Of a stretch of 64,000 nucleotides of DNA, positions 25,101-37,700 are shown one piece after another. The first letter of the stretch is position 1. The number at the start of each line of letters is the position of its first letter. This DNA comes from Ornithodoros turicata (taxonomy: Eukaryota > Arthropoda > Arachnida > Ixodida > Argasidae). The DNA lies in assembly GCF_037126465.1 (NCBI RefSeq), contig NW_026999403.1, forward strand, positions 620,001-684,000, given 5' to 3'. The notes under the pieces were generated by a model. That model was given only the letters and a program-made list of their open reading frames with translations. It searched no databases and was not told where the DNA came from. A program made the translations under genes and the position numbers.

Positions 25101-28100
25101 GTATTCATGAAACGTAATCTCTTTTGCGCTTCTTGCATCATGGCGTTTCTGATCGCTAAATAGGTATCTTATCGCTAAATCTAAATAAGTCGTTTATCTT
25201 GTGCGGCTTATAGCAAATGTCTTTCGAATAGCTGCGTTTTGTTAGTCAAGTTTTGTATTGCTGTAAGTCTACCCAGTGTCTGTCAATAACCACCGCTTGC
25301 ACACTTTTAGGACGGAGCAGATAGCCACGTACCAACCAGATTCTACTGTCGTTTCGTTTCCTAAACTCGCGATACAAAATCAAGGTGTAAAAATGTTTTC
25401 CATAAGTTACACGTAGATGAGTAGTTCATGTAACGAACTTGGTCTGTACGATGAGTGTTTCAACTAGCCTTTAATGAAAATTTCAATAAGTCGCGTTTCG
25501 TGCTGCTGATAATTGGCAGAAGGTCATGCGCGAAACGTTATGGGGTTCTGAGTTCACATAACCACAAGTTAACGTATAGGCTCATAGAGGTAGTCAGGCG
25601 CTGCGCAGGAGGCTGACGTTCTGACCAAAACATCAGAGAAGGCTTAAGAGGGCTATATCCGAAGCATACTCGGGTGCTTGCGCCTGAGTTTTCTTCAGAT
25701 GGTGCAAGGTACACTCTAAGAAAAAAAAAAAAGGGGTAAAATGGGGAGTAATTGCAGCTTCTATAGTCCCCTAGACTGCAATTACTCCTCATTTTAGTCC
25801 CCTAACCCCGACATTTACTCCCCAGGACTACAAATTGCCAATGAACTTTGCAAATTGTCTTCCGAATGCAACAGTCTAAGTAAATATGTGCTCTTGGTCA
25901 ATTTGATGCCATAAGGCTGTATAAGTCCGCAAACTTGTCAATTTCCCACCCTCTAAGAAAAAAAGGAGTAAAACGGGGAGTAATTGCAGCTTCTACTCCC
26001 CTAGTGTGCAATTACTCCCCATTCTAGTCCCCTAACCCAACATTTAGTCCCGACATTTACTCCCCAGGACTGCCAATTGTCACTAAACTTCGCGAATGGT
26101 CTCCTGAATGCAACAGTCTACGTAAATATGTGCCCTTGGTCAATTTGAACGACATAAGGCTGTATAACTCAGCCAACGTAGCAATTTTCCAGCCACACAG
26201 AGTAAGAAACAGTTAGCGCATCTTTCTTCGCAAATTGTGCCCTAGTATGGCGCAAGATTTTATATCACTCGAGATATCACGGTTGACGGTTTACTTCAAA
26301 GTATTTTCATGCATGCGCACCAATTATGTACTTGGGACTCTTACAACAGCGCGTGAAATGCGGTCTTCACTCTGTGACATTCATTTACTCCCGTGCATTT
26401 ACTCCCGAAAGGGACTATTTTTTGTGGCAATGCAATTACTCCCCAAAAAGAGTAAAAGTACTCCTTTTTTTCTTAGAGTGCACTCACACGGAGTAAGAAA
26501 CAGTTAGCGCTTCTTTCTTCGCAAATTGTGCCCTATATGTATGTCGCAAAATTTTATATGGCTCGACATATCATGGTTGACGGTTTGATTCGAAGTATTT
26601 TCATTCATGCACACCAATTATGTACCTGGAATTCTGAGAACAGAGCATGAAAATGCAGTCTCCACTCTGTGACATTCATTTACTCCCGTGCATTTACTCC
26701 CGAAAGGGACTATTTTTTTGTGGCAATGCGTTTACTTCCCCCAAAGGAGTAAAATTACTCCCTTTTTTTCTTATAGTGTAATTGTCGGCACAATTCCCTG
26801 CAAGGCCAAACCAGGGTGCACGATGCTTCGAGATGGCGAGCAATGTTGCCGGACGGGCAAACACATCGCTCGTCTATTTCATTTCATTTCATTTATTTCA
26901 TTTTATATGCCCATAACCGGCCCTAGCGACACAAACGAATGGACCGACGTAGAACATGGAACCATGTGTGTCTTTCGTGAGCGGTTGGTCAACAGCTGAT
27001 GCAGGCTCTAACCCCCTGACCTGTGCTACACTAGCGCGCGTGCCGTGCTAACTCATCAGATCATGCCAACCTCACGTGAAATGGTTCGGTCTTGTAGATT
27101 GGGCGGCGAAGCACCCCGTGAGATCACCAGTCTAGTTTTTCCTGGGTTTTCCTCAGACGCTTTCAGACATATGTCGGCACAGTTCCCTTAGAAGTCGGCC
27201 CAGGACGCACATTCTCCCAGGGCGTGAGTCGTGACGTTGCCCACATACGTGAGGCCGACAACGGCAAGCCCTATCACCACCACCACCACCACCACCACCA
27301 CCACCAGTCTACACTTAAAGGAGGTAAGAACTCCTATCTGCATGTATTTAGTTACGGGTTTAATAGATGTAATATTATTCTTCTACCCTTCTTATTTCTA
27401 TTTACAATTTATTGTTCAATTCTTCTCCTTCATAACTTGTGCAGCGTTAATAGAAAACCGCACTCTCTTGCGTATTCGGGCGAATAGACGCACTGCCGTC
27501 CAGATACCTCTATCCATCGTTACGTCATCTGAAGAATTGTAGCACCCAATCACACGCCTACGTCGAGGTACACACAACGTTCTGCTTTACCCTCTTCAAG
27601 ATGAACTTCACTACATGGCACGCTCCTAGCCAAACATCATCACGAATGACAACGTTCTCGTCCCTGTTTTGTTGAAAACGGGAGGCATATCCCATTTTGT
27701 AGCCGCGCATAATAGATACATAATAGGCTCCGCCTCTCGTTATCAACAAATCATGGACGAGAACGTTGTCATTCGGGGAGATGGTTGGCTAGGGGCGTGC
27801 TATGTGCTGAAGATACGCACCTATCAAATTGAGCAGCTCCCGTGGCTCAGTGGTTAGCGTGCTGGCCATGTCACGTCGAGACTGTTAGGTACCCGGGTTC
27901 GAATCCCGGTGCCGGCTGTGCTGTCTGGGGTTTTTCCTGGGTTTTCCTCAGACGCTTTCAGACATATGTCGGCACGGTTCCCTTAGAAGTCGGCCCAGGA
28001 CGCACATTCCCCCAGGGCGTCAGTCGTGACGTTGCCCACATACGTGAGGCCGACAACGGCAAGCCCTATCACCATATCACCACCCACCACCACACCACCA

Positions 28101-28688
28101 CCACCTATCAAATTCACCTCTACAAAAGGTGTCACAGACAACACGTTGAAATCGCCGGTTGGAGCCGACACAGTCTGCGGGCTCGCTTGGTACAGTTTCC
28201 GTGTATTCACACGAGCGACATTTCCCCAGAAGCGGAAGACGCGAAAAACGTCATGGCTGTCTGCTGTCACGTGAACGCGAGCGCTCAGCGTCGTGTCTTC
28301 ACGTACACTGCTAACCATGGGGAATAAATATATCCTGCGCCACAGCCACAAGGAATTCCGTTGCAGACGACAGGAGAACACGCTGACGGCGTCGTCTGCT
28401 AAGTGTCGTCTGCTAAATGCACAATTCGCCGCTCCAGGTAGTCCGCACCGTCTGAATGCTCAGCACAACACGGGACGGAACTTCTTCTTCTTCTTCTACC
28501 AATGAGATAATGGAACTTCTGTTCTGTGTAAGCAGTAGTTTCGCTTTTTCTTCCACTAGAATCATCTTCTGTGAGTATGTCGCTCGTATGAATACACGGT
28601 TTATAGCTCCTTTAATTGTTTTTGTTGTTGTTCGTCAGCAACTTGAGAATTCATCTCTGATAAAATACTTTCCTGCCGAATGGATTCA

Positions 28689-28722
<34 letters not shown>

Positions 28723-31700
28723 CTCTACTTACACTGGACCCGCAGAAAAAAAGGTCCACTGGTGCCTCTGCCGAGGGAGTTAGCGGCCGTGCAGGAGTAA
28801 TGGCCCCGTGCTTCTCGCTGCACCTTCTGAAGCACGAGGGATCGGTTGCTGACGATGAGCCCAGCGGAGGTGTTGGTGTGCAAGTCCTGGCCCTCGAAAC
28901 GCCATCCCACTTCCGTCACGGGAGGGTTGGCAGAGACCGAGCACTCCAGGTACACGTCCCGATGCTCCATGATGCCGCCTTCCCGGAGATGGTTGCCCAA
29001 CCGCACGTGAAGCTCTGGAGGGTCTGTAAAATGTTTGTAAAACAATGGAGCGACGGTCAACGGGTCCCCTGGCCATAGACTCAGAACCTCGTATCCTCGT
29101 ATCCTCGTAACCTCAGAACCTCTCGTATTCAAACACAGTAGTGTCACTACAAATTCTGCCGAGGACGACAACAGCGTTGTCAAGTTATCTGGCACCTAGA
29201 GGTGCGAAGTCCCGGAAAAAACCCGGAAATTTTTTGGGGAAAAAAACTGTTTTTTTTTCGTTTTTTTTTCTCGTCTCCGGAAAAATTGCCCAAAATTTCC
29301 CGGCGAAAAAATTCAAAAATGTAAATTTTCGTGCCTTCGATGAGAGAGAGAGAGAGAGAGAGAGAGCTCTATACTTACACTGGACAGAGCTAACTGGACA
29401 GAGCTAACCACCTTTGGTGAAACCGAGCTTATAGATATTGTACAGATTGTTTTTTTTTTTTTTTGTGTGTGTGTGTGTTTTTTTAATGCTTTTACTGATT
29501 AGCGCTGTCTTGTGCAGGAGTGTGATACGATTTTTGACGATGTTTTCAATACTACCTTGGTTGGTCCAACTGTGTGCCGGCAGTGTCTTTTAAATAAATA
29601 AAAATAAATAGATAAAGATGAAGGTGAAAATATCTGCCGAGATTTGCACGAGGAAGCGGGTGAGAATCCGGTCCCACGCCTCTTATGCGCTCTTAATGTG
29701 TATCTTTCGCTTAATACGGATTTTTAGTAGATCAGAATGTGATCCGAGGTAACGGTTCCGTAAACGTGATAAGCCAATGACAATATCCCTTTGAAGTGGC
29801 TGGCCATCACATTTCTGAAACTTTCATTGGACCGCTTCTTTTATTTTTATCATCTTCATCGTGTGCTTGCGATCTACTGAATCTCTTAATTACTGTCAAT
29901 AGCGTTACATTTAAGATCTGTATGTGTACGATCGTGTACCATTAGCTTGCAGTGATCCGTAGTTCTCTATATATGATAAGTGGATCCTTATCGGAGCGTC
30001 TCTAGCTGAAACTGCGTTTTTCCGATGGAATCTCTTTACCTCAATCAATCATGCCAGAGATGCATGGCCGTTCTTCAAAGATTCTAGCCTTTTACTTGTT
30101 CGTCACAGCCGCGTTTTACTTCCGAAGTGGCGTCGAATGAATACGATGATGTCTGCTACCTTGTTTACTATTCGCATCGCAGGTAATCACCACCGATGAC
30201 TACTACATCTAATAACCTGCTGACTATAGGGGGGGGGGGATATATTTATTAAGAAAAAGAAAGGAAAGGTCAGCCAGACGAAGGTCGGCTTGCTATTCCA
30301 AACAAAAAAGGCAAAAGAAGGGGAAGGAAAGAAAAGGGGACGAAAGGAAAAATAAGAAAAGAAAGGGGGAAGAAAGAAGGAGAAAAGGGGAAGAAAAGAA
30401 AAATAAGAAAAGAAAGGGGGAAGAAAGAAGGAGAAAAGGGGAAGAAAAGAAAAATAAGAAAAGAAAGGGGGAAGAAAGAAGGAGAAAAGGGGAAGAAAAG
30501 AAAAATAAGAAAAGAAAGGGGGAAGAAAGAAGGAGAAAAGGGGAAGAAAAGAAAAATAAGAAAAGAAAAGGGAAGAATAGAAGAAGAAATGAAGAGGAAA
30601 GGGAAGAAAGGAAGAAGAAGAAGAAAAGAAAGGAAAAGGAAAGGAGAAGAAAAGGAAAAGAAGAAAAGGAAGGAAACGGAAAGGAGAAGAAGAAATGAAA
30701 AGGAAATGAAAAGAAGAAAGAAAAAGAAGAAACTATAGGCTTAACAACGTGCCGATACATTTTCTGTGCAACTAGCTTCCAAAATTGCGACAAACGATGC
30801 CAGTGAAAGAGCTTGGCTGCGACGTGCATATATATCTCGCAAGCAACGTGGCCCGGATGAACATTTAAAGGATGAGACCTACAATGGACTCGTAGCGTGA
30901 CGGCATCCTCGAGGACATCGTGTGCGAGATGTGGGTTGTGCGCTCGGCACGCCAGGCGACGACCGTGGTCGGCGCTCGTCGGTATCAGGGTGACGCTGCT
31001 CGCCGAGTTGTTGGAGGACGACGCGGGGAGGCGCCCGCTGTCCTTCCACCAGCTCAACACGACCGTCGGTCGGGAGCCCGTTGAAACGCAGGAAAGCAGC
31101 GCTGGGCGACCGGCGTGCAAGGGCTCGATACCGCCCGTGATGGAGACGCCTGTCGGGGCCACTGAAAAATGACGCAATATGTGCGACGTGATATATTAAA
31201 GTGCACGGATTAAAACGCACAGCTTAGCTCCTCCCACCCCCACCCCCTTCACCATTCGCCGCGAAGAAACGACGCACAGAGAAACGAGAATGGAAAAATT
31301 CTTGTTTTTTCTTTCCCCCAACGCCATCACTCAGACGCATGGCACTGTGTAGTGGCGCGCGTGTTTCTCTTCGAAAAAGTACCGTATTTTCACGCGTATT
31401 AGCCGCACCGCAGATAAGCCGCAGGACTCAATTTTAGATACATTTTGAAAATTTTTTGCAGATAAGCCGCACTCGCAGATAAGCTGCGGGTAATACGACG
31501 CGACTGCTTTGTGCGCTAAACCAGTGATGCACATACAAAATCAATGGAGACTTTATCGCTATGAAAACGGGTATCATTTATTCGACAGAATAAAGGCTAA
31601 CATCAGAAATATTACAGAGCGGCTCACTAAGACATGTTCCAGAAGACATGATTCACTGTCACCCCTTTTGTTAAAGCTGCGTGCGGGAATGTTTCGGGAA

Positions 31701-34700
31701 GGTCAGACCACTCGAATATGGACTCGTCCCTGTTCGGTATTGTTCGTGCAATGGCAGGGCGGTCCTGTTCCGAAAAACATGACGCACTGTCTTCCCTTTC
31801 GTTTCATCCAGGGTATTGGGAAAATACCAGGGAAAGATAGTCATCAGATAAGCCGCACCTGCGCATAAGCCGCAGAGCGTCCGCGAAAACAAAAAATCTC
31901 GCATAAGCCGCGGCTAATACGCGTGAAAATACGGGTATACGTTTTTCTTACTGCAGTGCGTTGAAGTGACTTCTCCGTGCTTCCCGAATCTACGCTTAGC
32001 CAAGCTAAAATGAAGGTGGAAAAGCGTGCGTGCAGCTCGGTACTTCTACATGTATATATCGTGTCAACCAGATGAATTCGTTTCCCGCAGACATGCTACA
32101 AACGTTCTTCGAAAACGTACTACTCGTCGTAAAATCAGTGCTGTACTTCTCAAGCTATCTCTGTTAGAAATGCACAAGCAAACCAAGCAGCACTTTAGTT
32201 TGCCGGTGGTCGCGGTTCACTGGGATGTAGCGGCGTAGCAGCTCGCTAACTCTTTTATGCCCACATGCTTAAAATAGGAGTGAAATCCCCCTCCACATAT
32301 TTTTTGTTTTGCTGCCTCGGAGTGTGCAACAAACAACACGAGCTCTTACGCAAGGACGATGACCTGACCTGTAGTGCGTGTGAGAGATCTTTGATCTGCA
32401 CATCCTCTTGAATCCCCTCAACTCACCCAGAGATCCTGAAAGTGAATGAAGGATGCTGACGTCACTCTGTGACGTGCTGCGTACGCGCCACAAGGAGAGC
32501 TGTGCTCGTTGCCCGAGAATTTTCAGTGGGGAATTAGATCTTGCGGCTGCTCACTGTGCTGATGCTGCGGTACATTGATCCGCACCAGAAGTCCTCCAAA
32601 GTCCGCGTCGCACACCTCACGGCAGGCTTTCTAGGCCGCTTTTGTAAGTCAAATTACAAGATGTAGGTCGTTTGGCGAAAATATTTTGCGCGGGGACCTA
32701 TGATGTACAGCTCGCTGAATGATTGCAGGGTCTCGAGCAAAAGAAAAGTTAGGTGGCAAGCGAGCTGGTGGTGACGATCCATGACTTGAAAACCCGAGAC
32801 GAGGTAGGGACGATAACAGACAAACACGGTTTTTGTGTGACCGTGTTTGTGTTTGTGTTTGTCTGTTATCGTCCCTACCTCGTCTCGGGTTTTCAAGTCT
32901 CGAGCAATGCAATCTGTCATTTCATTGCCCCTTTGTATCCAGCTTGCCACGCGCCTTCATCTGTCAAAAATGCAAGTGCAGTGAACCCTCGTTAATATGA
33001 CCCCCGATAATCTGACATACGCGCTTTATGACCATACTCTGCTATGAAACCTCTGTACCTATATACCTATACTATATATATAGGTATAGGTATAGGTAGG
33101 TATAGGTAGGTATATAGGTATATAGGTATAGGTAGGTATATAGGTATATAGGTATAGGTAGGTATATAGGTATAGGTATATAGGTATAGGTATATACCTA
33201 TGCTGTGAAACCTCTGCAAATCTCCCGCCCCCGTTAATATGACAATTCCGCATCATGACCAAAATTTTCGGGAACGACCATGGTCGTAATAACGAGGGTT
33301 CACTGTAAATGACGCAGTACACTCACGGTTGAGGTCCAACACCACCGTTGTAGCGAGTGGCTCCGAGACGTTGTTGTTTTGCGCTTGACAGGTAATTTTG
33401 GTGAGGAGGTCAGCCCTGGTGAGCGGACCGACGTGAATGCGGCTCACCACGCCGTCCGCACTCGATGTCGAAGCTGCTGGAGAAGGCTGCATCAGCTCAC
33501 CGTCTCGCAACCAGGAAAGTGTCGGTCGTGGCTGACCTGAGGGAGACGTCTTTCGTTATGGTTCGGCAACTCTGATTGATTGATTGATTGATGAAAAAAT
33601 ATGGAGATGTGTGTCTCGACAAAGTCTAGACAGCCACTCCAGAACGCACGAATAGAAAAGGAAGTAAAAAAAACAGAACAAATGCAACACCGAGATGACC
33701 ATAAGAGGCATAACAAATAACACACTGAGTCGAACTAACGAATGAATCCAGTTAATGAGACACTAGCTGAAACGACCACTAAACGCACCAATCAACGCGC
33801 TTCGCAATTGCAACTGTCTTGCGATTCAATGTGCACCACTCTTTAATGCAGCGTCACGCTTCTAACATGTGCTTTTTTCTTTTTCTTTTTTTCACGAATG
33901 TAATGGCGAGGGTGATACAACATACACAGACGTGATACCTGTGGTCTTATTTTCTTCGTTCAGATACGGTGGAAACCGGTGACCAGAACAGCAAGCCTTC
34001 GGCGCAGATACGATCTATTTGACGCTAGATCTTCCGGAAGCCAAGTGCGAGCTATCTAATGCCTCTAATTTCTAATGCTGATTGAAAAAAAAAAGTCGTC
34101 CGGAAGCCCAGTACTTAAGAGGACATACCACCCCCTGTTTTCTATGTGAACTTTGCATAGGTTTTGTGGCTGAACTACGAGACAGATCGTATTGCGGAAA
34201 CCTTCATTGGAAAGGTGACGTCAAGATCTCTTAACTCTGGGAACTGAAATATCGCTCTAGCGTTGTAATTTTTTTTTACGGACCCCTGAAGGTGGGAACC
34301 CCTCTGTTTTCTATGTGAACTTTGCATAGGTTTTGTGGCTGAACTACGAGACAGATCGGAATGCGGAAACTTTCATCGGAAAGGTGACGTCAAGACATCT
34401 TAACTCTGGGAACTGAAATATCGCTCTAGCGTTGTAATTTTTTTTAAAAAAAGAAAAAGAAATGAATTTTGTCGCTACAGCTTCAAAAAATCCAAATAAA
34501 TAAATGAAAGCAAATAAAAACAATCCGCTTCTGAGGTTAACCGGGGACATGTTTCAGGATTCAAATGACGCGTTTTTTGTGTGTTTTTAGCATTCTGTTT
34601 TTCCGAAAAAGAATTAAAAGTGAGTACAGGCATGCATCCAAGGCGTTTACCACTGATTCCGGAAGGTGGCGCCGTCCGCTCGCAGCGCCCGAACGTAGTC

Positions 34701-37700
34701 CGCTCGTAACCATCCGCGTATTGCGCAGCAGCTGATCGGCGTCCGTGGTTTCGGCGGTTCGTCCTGAAGTGACCAATTCGTGGCTAAGTTACGCGTTTTT
34801 TTCACTTTCTTGTCCTGTTCATTTGCTCTCTGTCCTTGTGTGTTTTCTGCGTGTTCATAGTATTTACCCATTATGGCTCGAAGTCACGTCTACGGACAAC
34901 GGAAACGTAAGAAGAAGGACTTTGCGAATTTACGTGGTAGAGGCAGGCATGTGACGGAGCCTGCGGATTTGAGAGATTTTGGTAATGCAGGATGCTCCAG
35001 CCGTGCTGTTCCCAGTGATCGTTGCACTTCGACGACTCCACATCGCGCAGATACCCTTGTAGGCTCAACCTTTGGTGGTAGTGTTGTTCCTCAAACTGTA
35101 ACTGATGCCGGTCGGAATGCTTGTTTCGCTTCGAGCACAAGCGAAATTCGTCCTTCAAATTCGTCATTTGCTGATTCAGCTGAGGTAGATAATGTAGTCC
35201 CCTGCAGTTCAGGTTGTGACGAGCTTGCCGGTTCCAGAGCAAGTCCCGTTCCAATCACTGCCGCTGTTACACCCAGTCGATCTTCATCTTTCGATACTGG
35301 CAATGTTCACCAGACACAGAGTCAGCGCACAAGCAGTGTGAATGGTCGGCGTATAGTGGAGATTGATCACTTCTTCTCGTCTTTGCAAAGTTTGTCGGTA
35401 CATAGTCCGTTTGGTTGCGGCCTGGCTGACATGGAAATTGTATCAGAACATCGGCGAGGTCTGTGTAGCTCTTTCAGTTTGAAGTGCAGGATGTGTCTGA
35501 GGAAATATGTGATGTGATGATGATGTGTGATGATGTAGTCACAACAGAGGCACCAGTTGATCAACTTGTTCAACAACGCATGGACGTCAATTCCTCAGCA
35601 GTGAACGGTATCGTGTCTATAGGTTCTGGTTTCTCAGGCCTTCGCGAGCTCCTAGGTGCTCTGGACATACCCGGCATGGCTGGTAGCACGTACAGTAAGT
35701 ATCAGGATATTGTTGCTAAAGGAATCGACGAAACAGCTTGGGAAGAAATAAGAAAAGCAGGCATTGAGGAAGCTCGGTTAGCTAGGGAGGCTGGGGACGT
35801 CGATGCTGACGGTTTTCCTATAATTACGGTCGTTGCCGATGGTGCTTGGTGCAAACGTTCATACAAGAACAAGTACGACGCTCTTTCTGGCTTGGTAAGT
35901 AAAAATTTTTATCTACACTTAATAAAGGTGCCCGAAAAAGGAGGATTTATCTTGAACACCGCTTGGCAGACGGGATATACAGGAAGTCTGTGCCCACCAT
36001 TTGTGGAAAGAACACTATGAGCATTTATTTGGAGGAAAAAGTTGACCCCTCTGGTGCTATTAGTGGCACTGCTGTCTTTTGGTAAACACACTTTCTAGAG
36101 TGGTATACATCCTGTGGCATTAATTCGTATGATACGCGTACAAATGCATAATTCCTCGAAACATTGTCACTGGGGGTAGAGTTTTGTGGAATACAATCCT
36201 GACATTTTTTCGTTTTTGCAGGCTGTAATTGTTGGGTACCGCACAAAGAAAGTACTGTTCCTAGGCGTCCGGAACAAATTTTGTACACTGTGCGCAAGTT
36301 CCAAGGCAGGGTCGAGCCCAAAAAAGCATCTGTGCTTCAAGAACTGGGACAGCAGCTCTACCAGTATGGAGAAGGATATCGTCGGTGAAGGCTTCAGGCG
36401 CAGCATTGAGTTGCACGGGGTAAAGTACTTGCAGTTGATCGCTGACGGTGATTCGAGCACATACAAGTCAATTCTTGAAGCTGCACCGTACCAGCATCAG
36501 GTAGTTCAGAAGGTAGAATGTCGCAACCACCTTCTTCGAAACTATGTAAGTCGTCTTCGAGATGTTGCTTTGGCAAAGAGAACAACCCCCATTCCCCCAT
36601 CGTTGAAGAAGCTACTTCTGGATAATGCTGTTCGACTAAGAGTTGGAGTTGCTAGGGCTATTCACTATCGCAAAGAGCAGGCCGAGTTCAGCAAACAAGA
36701 TCAGATTCGGAACCTGGTGGCTGATATCCGTAATGGGCCACTCCATGTGTTCGGCGACCACGCAAAATGTGCGGGTTACTTTTGCAGTGGTCCAAAAGAA
36801 GGGGAAGTCAATCACGTCCCAGAGCTCAGGAAATGCGGACTTTTCAATGAAATCCTTGTAGCGATGAGTCGTTTGGCAAACAATGGTAGCAGCTTGATCC
36901 TTGACGTTAACAATAATGCTGCAGAACATTTCAATTCTCTCGTTGCAAAGTTTTCTGGCGGTAAAAGAATAAACTTTTCCCAGAGGGGATCATTCGGAAT
37001 GCGGGCTTCAGGAGCTGTCGTGTCTTTCAACTCTAAGCAGTACCATCGTGCTCTACATAAGGCAGTGTACAACACCAGCCCTGGGAAGTATGCAAAAATT
37101 ATGCTGAAGCATAAAGCAGCTGTTCGTGCTGCTTGCATAAGGCATCGGAGTTCTGGGGCTGCTCGCTGTAAGCGTTCACTTGAAGGTGCGCCTTGCAAGC
37201 GTGCTTCCAGCGACAACCACTATGGTTCCATAGTGGATGCTCCAGACATGAACCACGATGACTATGTTGAAGCTGCTGCGGCGTACAAGGATTCCCTTGT
37301 GCTCTCCCAACCAGATGCAGAGCAGCTCGAGGCTGATACTCGAGGTCAAGAAGGGAGAACTTTGTGGATGCAGGAGAGGCGAAAGCGACTCACCGCTTCT
37401 AATTTTGGCAAGGTATGCAAGATGCGAGATGCAACGAGCAGTGCAAGTACTGTTCGTTCCTTGCTCTATGGTCATTTTGACACTGAGGCTCTCCGATATG
37501 GTCGCGACACTGAGCCCATTGCAATTGCTAAGCTGCAGGATGAGTTAGGGGTGACTGTTTCACCATGCGGCCTTGTTGTTGATCAGGAGTTTGCATACCT
37601 TGCTGCAACACCTGATGGGCTTGTCGGTGATGACACTGTCGTGGAAGTGAAGTGCCCTTATTCGGCTCGGCCCCTTACCCCTGTGGAGGGAGTGCGGGCA

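Noticed and set aside
27837..27912. tRNA gene candidate at the GGCTCAGTGGTTAGCG / GGTTCGAATCC boxes
   Set aside because: The sequence continues into a repeated body with target duplications and recurs as a dispersed element, so it is a SINE head and not a tRNA gene.
30293..30882. Long Phe/Ser/Leu-rich extension of the exon D frame
   Set aside because: It is the reverse reading of the polypurine tandem repeat beyond a good splice donor, with period-driven repetition and no domain.
34873..35517. Treating the first frame as a separate gene
   Set aside because: Its last 60 residues are the start of the same conserved domain that continues in the overlapping frame, so one broken gene fits better.
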